From Dendronephthya gigantea (lineage: Eukaryota; Cnidaria; Anthozoa; Malacalcyonacea; Nephtheidae): a stretch of DNA of 64,000 nt. The notes under the pieces were generated by a model that did no database searches, was not told the DNA's origin, and was given only the letters and a program-made list of their open reading frames with translations. Both the position numbers and the translations under genes were made by a program. Position 1 is the stretch's first letter, and every line of letters starts with the position of its first letter. The stretch spans positions 2,082,501-2,146,500 of the forward strand of contig NW_021163042.1 in NCBI RefSeq assembly GCF_004324835.1, given 5' to 3'. Below are positions 12,248 through 23,136 of this stretch, in pieces.

Positions 12248-14605
12248 TTGATCACTTCACCAACCAGGATCACAAACACTTGTGAATCACTAATCGACGT
12301 AATCATAACTTCATCACCCAACCTTGTCCATCAAAGTGGTGTTATGGACACACTCATAAGCGACCACCTACCAGTATACACCGCGTTAAACATGAAACTT
12401 CCTAAGCCATCAGTACAGAGCATCCTGACGCGAAGCTATAAAAGCTATGATAGTTCAAAGTTCATTACCCATCTTGGTACAAGATCACAAGAACTCATTT
12501 CTATCTTTTTCGATTCCAATGTCAATTCAAAACTCAGAAAACTTAATGATGTCCTCTCTACTACTTTGGCTGTCCATGCTCCAATTAAAGAGGTCAAGAT
12601 TCGACGTCGCTCCTGTCCATTTGTTACTGCTGACATCAAAAAACAAATGATCTACAGAGACCAGCTACATCGTCGATACAAACAGACACGAGAAATGGAG
12701 GACTGGAAGAACTTTAAAACAGTCCAAAAATCAATCAAATCCACCTTAAAAGTCGCAGAGAAAGACTACGTCCGCACTGAAGTTAATACACATAAAGACA
12801 AACCTGGGTCACTTTGGAAAGTAATTCATAGCCGCATTCCGTCTAGAGACAAAACAACCCCAATATACAGCAAAAACCAGGAAGAGGTTGCCAACGATTT
12901 TAACAGTTTTTTCCAGTCAGTAGGGATAACAGCCGCCGAAACAGCTACGCAACTGGCCTTAGATAATAACATCAATATATCTTCCATGTCTGCCTGTGAA
13001 ATCAAGAACCTACAATGTCCGATCGAAGAGTCATTCCACTTCATACCTGTTACCTGTGCGGAAATTGAATGCATACTAACATCTATGCCATCAAATAAAT
13101 CACCAGGTCCCGACAAAATCAGTATGAGAACTATTAAAGACTGCCTCCAAGTAATCTTAGGCCCCCTGACGGATATCATCAACAGTTCATTTACAACTAA
13201 TACGTTTCCAGAAGCCTGGAAAATAGCAGAAATCATACCAATATTAAAAGAAGGGGATCACGAAATAGCCTCCAACAACCGTCCCCTCTCAATGCTCAAT
13301 GTAATCTCGAAGGTATGTGAGAAAGCGGCCTTAAATCAATTCACGAGTTTTTTAAATCGGACCGGCCACCTTACGGCACACCAGAGTGGAAACAGAAAGT
13401 ACCATTCAACGGAAACCCTCAATATATTAGTAAACGATTTTTTCCTGAACGCAATGGATAACAAAGAGCTATCTGCCCTTATTCTGTTAGATCTGTCCAA
13501 AGCCTTCGATAGCATCGACCACACAATATTGCTTCAAAAACTAAGCAATATTGGAGTATCTCGTAAGGCTCTAAATTGGTTTAGAAGCTACCTTTCAGAC
13601 AGAAAGCAATACGTACGCATTGGCTCTTCAGTATCAGAAACTCTTTCAATCACTCATGGCGTCCCACAAGGGGCAATTTTGTCACCTCTGTTATTTTGCA
13701 TCTATATAAACGACCTTCCAACAGCACCAAAAACAGCTAAGTTAGAATCATTTGTGGATGATTCGAAAATATTCATGTCCTTTCCAATCACGAATATAAT
13801 CGATGCAAAAAGTAACATAGAAGAGGATCTTAAGAGGATTGCAACATGGTGTTTCACAAATAAGCTGTTAATTAACCCTGAGAAGACAAAATTAATGCTA
13901 ATAGGCACTCGACAGTTAATCGGAAACCTTACTGAAGGATTGGTTATCTCGTTCCTAGGAAAAGAGATCACACCTTCCTCTTACGCCAAAGACCTAGGGC
14001 TATTCATGGACATTTATTTAAGTTATGATCATCATATACGACACGTCATATCATCTTCAATGGCAAAACTGTACCAAATAAATAGAGTAAAGGACAGCTT
14101 CGATAGCGAAACCCTCCACACGATTGTCAATGCCCTAGTGATGAGCAGATTGTATTACTGCTCTACGGTGTGGTCGAATACATCGGCAACAAACATAAAA
14201 AAACTCGAAAAAGTACAAAATTTTGCTTGTAGGATTATAACAAATACAAGGAAATACGACCACATAACACCAGTACTACAGGCGATCGGTTGGCTCCCAG
14301 TCAAGGAACATTTACAGTACAGAGATACACTAATGGCTTATAAATGCATGAACGAACTTGCACCGCCGTACTTATGCGACCAGTTTTCAAAACGAAATGC
14401 AGTTCACAACAAGAACACCCGGAATAAAGACGACCTTGACATTCCCCCATGCAAAACAACATCAGGTCAAAGAAGTTTTCGCTATAGAGCAATAAAAATC
14501 TGGAACATTCTAGATAAAGATTTTAAAAAACTACCTTTTAAAACATTTAAGAAGCACTTAAAGAAAAATATGTTAACAAATAACGTTAACGGAAACCTAT
14601 CTTAG
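12248..14605 (+). CDS. LINE ORF2 reverse transcriptase
   Basis: 785 open codons covering the end of the endonuclease (SDHLPVY), RT and C-terminal region. RT blocks: KSPGPDKISMRTIK, SKAFDSIDHTILLQKL, GVPQGAILSPLLFCIYINDL and the catalytic FVDDSKIF (FxDD), then INPEKTKLMLIG and a CR1/L2-like C terminus (RLYYCSTVW, ERVQ-like KLEKVQNFACRII, PVKEHLQYR, FRYRAIKIWN). No stop interrupts it, so this part looks functional. The domain is fused in frame after the endonuclease in intact relatives; here a slip just upstream separates them. Confidence 0.92.
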   Translation: MITSPTRITNTCESLIDVIITSSPNLVHQSGVMDTLISDHLPVYTALNMKLPKPSVQSILTRSYKSYDSSKFITHLGTRSQELISIFFDSNVNSKLRKLNDVLSTTLAVHAPIKEVKIRRRSCPFVTADIKKQMIYRDQLHRRYKQTREMEDWKNFKTVQKSIKSTLKVAEKDYVRTEVNTHKDKPGSLWKVIHSRIPSRDKTTPIYSKNQEEVANDFNSFFQSVGITAAETATQLALDNNINISSMSACEIKNLQCPIEESFHFIPVTCAEIECILTSMPSNKSPGPDKISMRTIKDCLQVILGPLTDIINSSFTTNTFPEAWKIAEIIPILKEGDHEIASNNRPLSMLNVISKVCEKAALNQFTSFLNRTGHLTAHQSGNRKYHSTETLNILVNDFFLNAMDNKELSALILLDLSKAFDSIDHTILLQKLSNIGVSRKALNWFRSYLSDRKQYVRIGSSVSETLSITHGVPQGAILSPLLFCIYINDLPTAPKTAKLESFVDDSKIFMSFPITNIIDAKSNIEEDLKRIATWCFTNKLLINPEKTKLMLIGTRQLIGNLTEGLVISFLGKEITPSSYAKDLGLFMDIYLSYDHHIRHVISSSMAKLYQINRVKDSFDSETLHTIVNALVMSRLYYCSTVWSNTSATNIKKLEKVQNFACRIITNTRKYDHITPVLQAIGWLPVKEHLQYRDTLMAYKCMNELAPPYLCDQFSKRNAVHNKNTRNKDDLDIPPCKTTSGQRSFRYRAIKIWNILDKDFKKLPFKTFKKHLKKNMLTNNVNGNLS

Positions 14606-14610
14606 TTAAA

Positions 14611-14770
14611 GTATTAAAATCTTAGTATAACTATACAACTAGGATTTCTCTTAATTGTAAACATATTTTATAAATATAGCATAGTCAATAACGTAATTGT
14701 AGATAGAAATATACCTATTTTTAGCCTTGTTAGTACATACTGAAAAGCCCTATTGGGAGTATGTTTTATG

Positions 14771-14810
<40 letters not shown>

Positions 14811-15159
14811 TAAAGCGTTACTCTGGTGCATATTTATCTGTATTTTTATCTAGTTTCGAGGTAATGAAAATAAACTTCATGTCCCAAAATATCATTTCGA
14901 GGTATTGTAGAACTTTTTATTCTCGGTATAGCTATATTATGAAAGTTTTTAGCAGTGCAATGCTACTTGTTTTAAAGTATAGCCTATAGTAACCCTAATA
15001 AATAAAAAGAAATATGGCGCATGCAGATTCTGCTTGGGTTTTTCTGAGCAAGGTTTTCGCAATTATCAAGTCACCTTTACTGTTTACTGTTAATATAGTA
15101 TAGCCGGTTATAACCGGTTATGATTCTATGTGTTCATACATGGAAATGGATGGAACTAT
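14611..15159. other. LINE 3' UTR and tail, then intergenic
   Basis: 14606-14768 is AT-rich LINE 3' UTR, followed by about 14 ATA/TAA units to 14810. From there to the stop of the first GPCR I see only AT-rich unique sequence, including TAACCGGTTATAACCGGTTA near 15100. Confidence 0.6.
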
Positions 15160-16062
15160 TCATAATTTTGTTGTTTCTGTCGTCTTTATTGAACCACGTA
15201 TGGAGCTTATTGCTACTCGTAATGGCTGTGATGGCGGACGCTTCTTGCAATTGAAGTTGAAGAGGGCGAGTAAACTGCGGCGATAATCTTGTAAACGTAG
15301 AGAATATAGCAGTGGATTTGTGACAAAATTGAGAAGTGCAATAGGCTCGTAGTAATAAGAAAAATTGATGAACATTGGGTCAGTACCAAGGCGAAGTCTG
15401 GTCACATACGCAATCTGTTTTGCCACGAAATAAGGGAACGCGGTCACGATTAGTATCAGGTTTAGTATGATGACAGTTTTTGCAACATCCTTTTCTTTTT
15501 TATTCGGAATTTTGGCGTTCTTCAACTGTCTTCGGCTTTTTAAAATCTCTATAGCAATAAGTATCTTTAAAACCACTTGAAACGCTGTAGCGATCTCCAA
15601 AATAGCAATGGCGACAATATAAAGACAAAACACTCTCATGCTTAAGTCGTCGTTTATCATCCAAATGTAACTTATTTGGCTCAGACCCATGCAGATGGCG
15701 AGTATCCAGATGATCGTGCCAGTCACCGCGATTTTACATTTTGTAATCATCAAACGACTTTTCACGGGATATTTTATGATCATATACACTTGCACGGTTA
15801 AGAGTGCAAGCAACATAAATGATGCACTCACACTAAACATCCATAGGAAGTTTAGAGTGATTTCCAACCATTTGGGAGGCGTCTCGCCCTCTATTTGATG
15901 GAAACACAATTTGGAAAAGAGGGAGCCAGAAGCCAAACAATCGGCAATTGAAAGGTTCAGAATGGTCACCCACGCTCCACGATGTAAAACTTTTAAAGGA
16001 TTGATTAACATGACAAGTATTAATAGTAAATTGCATAACATTCCGATTGAACTGACCGACAT
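15160..16062 (-). CDS. Class A GPCR with atypical DRY motif
   Basis: At least 300 aa with seven hydrophobic helices: TM1 at the start (MLCNLLLILVMLI), TM2 with LNLSIAD, TM3 ending TVQVYMIIKYP, TM4 with IIWILAI, TM5, TM6 with IVTAFPYF, TM7 with NPLLY, and a basic tail. TM2 D and TM7 NPxxY fit rhodopsin-family receptors; the DRY position reads QVY. The frame stays open upstream of this ATG back to 16110, where CTCTTTATAG|CC looks like a splice acceptor, and the added residues (NSADHFNFINIAS) would complete TM1. The true start is therefore probably in an upstream exon. It resembles the cnidarian orphan receptors often compared with melanocortin/adenosine-type GPCRs; the ligand is unknown. Confidence 0.85.
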   Translation of the reverse strand: MSVSSIGMLCNLLLILVMLINPLKVLHRGAWVTILNLSIADCLASGSLFSKLCFHQIEGETPPKWLEITLNFLWMFSVSASFMLLALLTVQVYMIIKYPVKSRLMITKCKIAVTGTIIWILAICMGLSQISYIWMINDDLSMRVFCLYIVAIAILEIATAFQVVLKILIAIEILKSRRQLKNAKIPNKKEKDVAKTVIILNLILIVTAFPYFVAKQIAYVTRLRLGTDPMFINFSYYYEPIALLNFVTNPLLYSLRLQDYRRSLLALFNFNCKKRPPSQPLRVAISSIRGSIKTTETTKL

Positions 16063-16976
16063 ACTAGCAATGTTTATAAAGTTGAAGTGGTCCGCGCTGT
16101 TCTTTGTTGGCTATAAAGAGAAATGCATAGCTTTTATATAATTAATTGCTTAAATGTAACCAACAACAGCAAGGTTGCATCTCGGTATTGACTTGTGAGA
16201 GTGTGTCAAACATTTGGGAAATTTAAAGTATAAGTGGTCGTACAGCTCAATCCAGTGTCACACATTTGGACTGATTTTCTCGAGTACAACAAACTTTGGC
16301 ATTCCGAACAGAGACATTTATCTACCAATCCCTACCAATCCCTTCCTGAGCTCAACGACTGACTAAAAACATGCAATACAATACAAGTTGACTTAGACCA
16401 TAATAAAGAATCGCATTTGGATTATTATTATTTTCATTAGCTGAAAAAAAACAATTACTGGCTAGCCGCTGTTCATCGATTGGGCAAATACTGCGTTTTT
16501 GCAACAAAACCCACTCAAGTCACAGTAAATCAGCTATAAAGATCACAGTTAAAACGGATTGAAATTAGTGTGGCACTTCTAACTTGTGTGTGTTTCTTCT
16601 TCTGAACGTAAGCTTCTCGCGTGTTCTATTCCATTGCTAGTATGAGCATTTATAATGATTGCGTGCGACATGGATATTGCATTATCTCAGATCAGGGCTT
16701 TTAGGAATAGACAACCAGTATTCTTATCCGCACAATCTTTTTGAATCCGTTAATTGAATCTCACAGGCCACAGAGAAGGTGTCAGTACTCGGCAATGATT
16801 TTATCAAAGATTTATTAAACAATGATTCAAGGATATTGTTTGTTTGAAGTGTCATAAAAATAGTTGTGAAAAAGCTTTTCCAGAAAAAGCTTTTCTGTGA
16901 TCTGAAAGCTAAAAAACTCTCGAAGCCTAAACCTGATGACTCGACCAATTCACTGATGACTGATGATGCAAAATAA

Positions 16977-16980
<4 letters not shown>

Positions 16981-17041
<61 letters not shown>
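16981..17041. repeat. (TA)n microsatellite
   Basis: A run of about 60 bp of alternating AT in the gene-poor interval. Confidence 0.97.
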
Positions 17042-17042
<1 letters not shown>

Positions 17043-19680
17043 TGTACATCTTATTAATGTAGGCCTTATTAATGCCAAGTTTTACTCGGTGAATGCCAAG
17101 GTTTAGAACGACTTTAATAAGCACAGTACACTGCCTTATTCTGACTAAGATCGGACTAAGGAAAGGTTTTAGATTGCGAGTCGCGTGGGTTAATTCAGTT
17201 AGAGGTTAAACCTATTATTGTTGCAGTTGTCATACTAATAGGAATAATATTTTTTAAAAGCTTCTCGCAAAAAATGTACTGGTGCAGCAACGGGTCGTCG
17301 GTGAATTATGTGGCCATTCACCACCTACAAAGGTTTTTGTTAGTTGACATGATAGATGAGCCCGCACTATCCATCTATTCAGTCGGACCATAACTGTACA
17401 TTTCATGTACATGGCATCTACTTTATTATCACAATAACATAAATGTTGCTATTGATCTGTACTGATTTATGCAACATGCAATTTTAATGCATATAAAGTA
17501 AATGAACATTGCAAAGAAAAAATTGTTTAAAATGGTATACTATTGATCTATATATATATATATATATATACAACACGCACTGAAAGTAAAAATATTGCAA
17601 AGAAAAAAATGCACTGTTAACAGCTGATGAGCTATTTATTTATTTCTATAAAAACACAAAAGTGAGAATAAGATGACTTACTGTCCTATTTGTTTGGTTT
17701 TTGGTCAAGTTGGCTGATGTTTCAGTGAAGTTAGCAGCAAGTCCATTCCTCGTGATAAACGGATCATCCTTTTGAAGTTCACTACTACAGAAGAGACACA
17801 CGAGCATCATTATTCGAAAAATAGCACGATTTCTGTTTAAAAACATTGTAAATCCAGTCTTGTACAGATGTATGATAAAATTTTTTAATCGTTTATTCGT
17901 TATATAGTGAACTGAATATTATGATCACTAGGCTGTCAAATATATTTGTGGCCTTTTGATGTGTCTGAGAAGTTTTAAACATGCAAACACATCTTTAATC
18001 CGCAAATTAGACCGCGCCTAATTGGAATTTCAAGTGATGACGTTGACAAATCTCCAGTGGATATAAAGCTGTGATGTGATTGGTTTGCGAAAACGTTTTA
18101 TCACGGTTTGCGCGAATTAGTTCGTATGCTGGGAAACGTGTTTGAGCAGGGTTTCACTTGAATTTCTTGAGCAGGGTTTCACTTAAACGTCATGATCGCA
18201 GTAATCCTTTGGTAATCTGTTGCAGCGATATTCATAAAAAGATTCTCATTTTTACATTAGATATAGCTGCATTTGTGCCGTATAAACACTTTCCGAATTT
18301 GCACACAAAACGATAGCTTAGAAACGAGGCAGGCAACCGATGTAATCATGCTATATTATGCATATGGGTATAACTGACTGTGATTTGACTCATGTAAAGC
18401 ATGCACATCCGTTCCATTCTGTTCGGTATAAACTTTGTCGGAAAGACTATACTAAAAGACACGTCATTTCTTGTGTTCTAATAAACAATTTCCGAATTTG
18501 TTCTCAGGCAATGAAAACCATCCCATAAACAGTAGATTACAATCATTACATGCTTATCGTCTCCAACGATAGTTACTAATTTTAGACTAATACTATTCAG
18601 TTTAATACGCACTTGTATTTTATGAAAAAAGCTCGCCTGAAATAGCAAAAGCTAAAAATAAATTACTAATAAAGGCCAGCACATTTTTTCAAGGTTTTGG
18701 CACGTTTGGCAGGTTTAGCAGGTTTGGCATGATAGCGAGAGAAGTTTTTTCTACTGTCTGGCCTGGGGCCATGAAATGTTTGACTCGCAAAAAAATTCAC
18801 AGCTGCACAGCATGTGCATGCGTGTGCAAATTCCAAGTAAAAATATATAGTGGTGGAAAATCATTTTACGTTTTTGTTCATTTTCGTCTGGTTGGAAAAC
18901 ATTTCGAGATTTATATTCTGACTGTTATGATGATAAAAACTTGCGTCGCTCCATATTTGTTCTCATCTTAGGTGATTGCATGCCCTTTGAAAAGAATTCC
19001 GTCGGATAAAATTGTGTATGCCTGATATGCACCTTCCGTAATTATACATGCATGAGATCATGAGAGGAAATGATGCATAGAAAAATATTCAAAACTTGTA
19101 CTGACAATGTGTATACGCATTGAAGCGGGTCACACGAAGACGTTATACTAGTAAAAACGTCGAATTCGTCGATTGAATTTCAACGTATATCAGTTACCAC
19201 AAAATAATAAGTTGTGCTCAGCTCTTTTTGATTCCAGTCTCATTGTCTCAACAATCGCATCGTTGGCGTAGCACTAGCACACTAGTTTGAATGATTATAT
19301 AAACGTCTATAGTCATGCATATGATTCTTATATTGTCAACGCATGACATGGTTGTAAGGCTGGGCTAGCAATCCAACGAGATAGCTATATGGACTGATGA
19401 GGTGAGAAATAACACTTGTATTTGATTAGTTACTTTATTTATAAGTTTCATTTACTGCCTGGTTTATAGATAATGTCCTCCTTTGCAAGAGGACAACAGA
19501 AATCTATTTCAAAGTCAACCACACGGAGAAATATGCATGTATGCTGATTATAAATGCATATAACACTTCATTTTGATTTTTGAGGGTGTTTTTTCTATAT
19601 CCAGCAATAAAAATGAGAAACGTACTATTAGTAACTTAACTTTAAGTGATTTGTCGATACATTTATGTATGATCGTATAT

Positions 19681-19827
19681 CTTAACATCAAATGTGGTAT
19701 AACAACTGCCTAAAATAGACAAAACACTTCTTGGCGTTTCGACCTGGGGGCCTGCTTCGTCAGGTTGAAACGCCGAGAGGTGTTTTGTCTATTTTAGGCA
19801 GTTGCTATTCCACATTTGATGCTAAGT
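19681..19827. mobile_element. Foldback element, family also at 27.2 kb
   Basis: Arms of about 65 bp: CTTAACATCAAATGTGG... at the left pairs with ...CCACATTTGATGCTAAG at the right, and the inner arms read CTAAAATAGACAAAACAC / GTGTTTTGTCTATTTTAG, with a GACGAAG-type centre (TGCTTCGTCAGGTTGAAACG). It is followed directly by GAAGACGCTGCCACACTACT, and a near copy of that flank occurs at about 35745. Non-autonomous, non-coding. Confidence 0.85.
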
Positions 19828-20621
19828 TGTTTGAAGACGCTGCCACACTACTCCCTGGTTATATTGGATATGATCATATGTAATAAATAGCTATATACTG
19901 AGTTCTGGGGCCATCAGAACATGTGTTAGGCCATATTAGGCCTAGGTTAAGCCCTAATTCCACGGGTTAATTTTTCAAGCGAAATGCGAAATATTTCGCC
20001 TGCTTTTTTTATACGTCGCATTTTCGTCGCGTCGAATGCAATTCAAACAATTTATGAGATGATAAACCTGATTAAGCTTCATTGCCATCTATAACCTAGG
20101 CCTTTGTAAAACATTAATGGGGTTATGGTCGTTGCGTTTACATTTTTTTATCCATGAATGATTCACATATCATAAAGAAGTAAAGGATTTCAAGAGTCAT
20201 CATTTCAAGGCCTATTTTAGCATGCAGTATTGCAAACGTTGTGCAGTATTTATAGCTCGAGTGATATTTGGAAATGATCGTCTTCACAACCCGACGTCAG
20301 GCGACGTGACGATATAAGTATAGAAGTCAAGATGAATAGTTTTTATACCACCCAAAATATTAGAATTTGGTTATTTGGAAACTTTGCGGCAAAATATATT
20401 CGGAATATAGCTAAATTAATCTTCGTGAGTGAGAGATGAATACCGTAAATGTAAGCGCAACGCTTATTACAAACAATTCCGAGTTGAAGACGCGGCGTTT
20501 ATTCAGGTGCGGCGCTTATTCGACAGCGGCCCTTATTTCAAAATCAGTGAAAAGACCAGCACGTCCAGAAAGAAAACGCGAAGTTGGACTGTTGGTTGAC
20601 TTGGTTCCTGCTCAATTTAAA

Positions 20622-20698
<77 letters not shown>
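20622..20698. repeat. (TA)n microsatellite
   Basis: A run of about 75 bp of TA. The preceding sequence has repeated GCGGCG(C/T)TTATTC units that look like degenerate interspersed repeat. Confidence 0.95.
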
Positions 20699-20701
<3 letters not shown>

Positions 20702-22762
20702 TGAATTAACAGCATGCACAGATGTTAGACCACAGTTATACGCGGAATTACTATAGAAAGAGAAATTTAAACTACAGAGTACAGTGCATGCATGTGTATA
20801 AAAAAATTTGAATCCAAACTTGGCGTGTATTTATGCGCGCAGAATATAAGAGACAAGATTGGTGGATTTTTACACAATTGTTAAGTTGATTTATTACTCG
20901 TGCTCTAGGAGGGCACGAGTCTAGGTTTCGTCGTGTGTCGGTCGCGTTTTGGACCTCGATGACCCAGAATGCATTGCGCACTTGACCCAGTAATGTATGA
21001 CGAAATGTAATTATTCGACAATACAAGCCACTTTTACAAACAATACGGCAAAATATATTGCACAGAAGACATTACTACGGTGCAACATTTAACGCATATT
21101 CCTTGGTGCGATGTATATTTTTAAATTCCTACATGAAAGCAAGATATATGATCGATGTTTTCGCAGTTTTAGACCTACAAATGCTTATAAATCACACTTA
21201 TTAATACCTAAATGTTTGAACCGTCGACTGACATTACGAACAATGCGAATCAATACTATTACAACTAGATTTTTGAAAGCTTTCGTCGGAACTAAAACAC
21301 TGCAGTCTGCAGTCAATATATAATAGAAGCATTGACACAGTAATATGTCACGCCGTGCGGATTGTCTATAGGCTACCTATAATCGGCATTTGTGAATTGT
21401 GATAATAATGTAAATGTATTATTTTATACTTGTGTGATACATTTTTGTCGTGTAAGTCCTCCCAGGCCAGGGTAACCATAAAGCCTTAACTTACGCTATA
21501 GGTTCCCACAACACGCCATGATTGTGTCCCTCAAGTAATGCTATTAAGTCCCTAGAACACAATCCCTAGAGCACGAGTGTACGCCTAAGCCGGCGTCTTG
21601 TTTGCCTTTCAAATGACATCCCTGTACGCGCCATTCTGGTAAAAAATGAACGAACACTCGGTCGACAAAAAAGTCGATAAAAATGACATTCTTCCGCCGA
21701 TGGGAATTGGACATTTTTCTTTTCCATTTTTAGCAGACGATAACTTGCCGGTTATTTCTGGAAATTGACTTTTAAAATTTATTAACAGAAGCGCCATAAA
21801 TACCGCAAGTAACACTGTATATTATGTCATATGAAATCCATTTGATGTCATATGATATCCAAACTTGAAAGCTGTATGACATACAAACCACATTCAATCG
21901 ACAATCGTTATTAATAATTTCCAACATAATTGCTACTGCAAGACAAGTTTTGATAATTTGATAACTGCCCTATGGCTATGGACCATATAGGTTCTTTCGC
22001 TTCCTCAATGACTCTCAAGAGTCAAGACAACGTTGTCTATGTCGATATATAAAGACTAAAGTGTAAGTGCTGATTTATGTAAAATAATACGATACATTTG
22101 ATTCGACGAAGGTGCGCAAGGTCGCAATAATAGGACAATACGTGCGATAAAATTATTCCCTCCTGCGTCTCATCAATATAAAGGTTGAAGAAAATCGTGC
22201 GTTTATTCGAATGTGTACGGCTTATTATAGATATTTTGTTTTGTGAAAAGCCCGATCGCAAGTCGCAACATTCTCCCGTTACTCAAGCCACATATTCCAC
22301 TGACAGAAAACGTTTTATCGTTTGAAATATGCACAACATATATTCTTCTAAATATCACTGCACTTTGGTGGACATGGCGTGTAGGAAGGGGGAGAGCAAT
22401 CTCGAAACCAGAGCACAGACCCCGATGAATCGCTGGCTTTGGTTTCGAGATTGGGAAGAGTTCCTCACACTGATTATGCCACAGCTACCTTCTCCACCAG
22501 GCGCTAGGGGGCATTCGGGTTAGGGAGCATTTTGGACGATTGCTCGAAACACTAATCTCGTTGATGGTCGTCCGAACTTTGCATCAAGATAATTCTATCA
22601 ACGAGATGAATTAGCATTGCACTGGAACAAGAAAACCTTACAGCAATAGTATAATTATTTTAGTCCGTATATAATGTAAACAAACGCTTTGATTGCATTT
22701 TAAATCGCTATACTAGCTGTGATAATATATTTGAACTTCTTCTAGTTCAGAAAGAGTTTTGT

Positions 22763-22922
22763 CTAAAGGCTATAGTTTCCACTCAGGAGGAATCTCCTTT
22801 GGATCGGAACGGACAGGAAAATTTCCTTTGTCGGTGAGTTCACAGGCGGCGTTTATACAAAGGAAACTTTCCTGTCCTGTCCGATCCAAAGCAGAATTTT
22901 CCTGAGTGAAAACTAGCCTTAA
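22763..22922. mobile_element. Foldback (MITE-like) element
   Basis: Arms of about 65 bp are near-perfect inverses: CTTTGGATCGGAACGGACAG at the left versus CTGTCCTGTCCGATCCAAAG at the right, and outer TAAAGGCTATAGTTTCCACT versus AGTGAAAACTAGCCTTA. Non-coding; it lies about 215 bp upstream of the transporter start. Confidence 0.85.
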
Positions 22923-23136
22923 ATATAAAGTTTAGAAATATGCGAAATGTAGGCAATCTTTGTAGGTAACACGGTTCCTTCATCCAACGAGAAAGGTTCT
23001 ACGTGTCTGTGATAAGTTTATAACGACATGCAATTCTTTACAATTACCGTGGCTAATCATACAATCTTCATTTACATTTTCTCAGCTTTTATCTAGTTCA
23101 ACATTCTCAAGTATGCCAGTGTAAAAAGAGATTATT

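Larger units (their letters stand above)
9850..14810 (+). mobile_element. Non-LTR retrotransposon (CR1/L2/Jockey-like LINE)
   Basis: Nearly full-length LINE of about 5 kb: ORF1, an AP-type endonuclease, reverse transcriptase, and a 3' tail of ATA/TAA repeats at about 14769-14810. Reading frames are open over long stretches and the break points are few: one frame change at the end of the main ORF1 frame (about 11.02 kb), one in the early endonuclease (about 11.77 kb) and one between endonuclease and RT (about 12.24 kb). This points to a relatively recent insertion. Exact ends and a target-site duplication could not be fixed by eye; the 5' boundary is approximate. RT motifs suggest the CR1/L2/Jockey group, but clade assignment needs a tree. 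Confidence 0.9.
16111..23136. other. 7-kb stretch without a supported gene
   Basis: No exon chain or domain could be supported on either strand. It contains (TA)n repeats (16981-17041, 17551-17570, 20622-20698), foldback elements (19681-19827, about 22398-22456, 22763-22922) and scattered short frames with no recognisable product. A 15-bp inverted pair ACTCGTGCTCTAGG (20897) / CCCTAGAGCACGAGT (about 21564) might mark the ends of a roughly 680-bp insertion. Confidence 0.5.
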
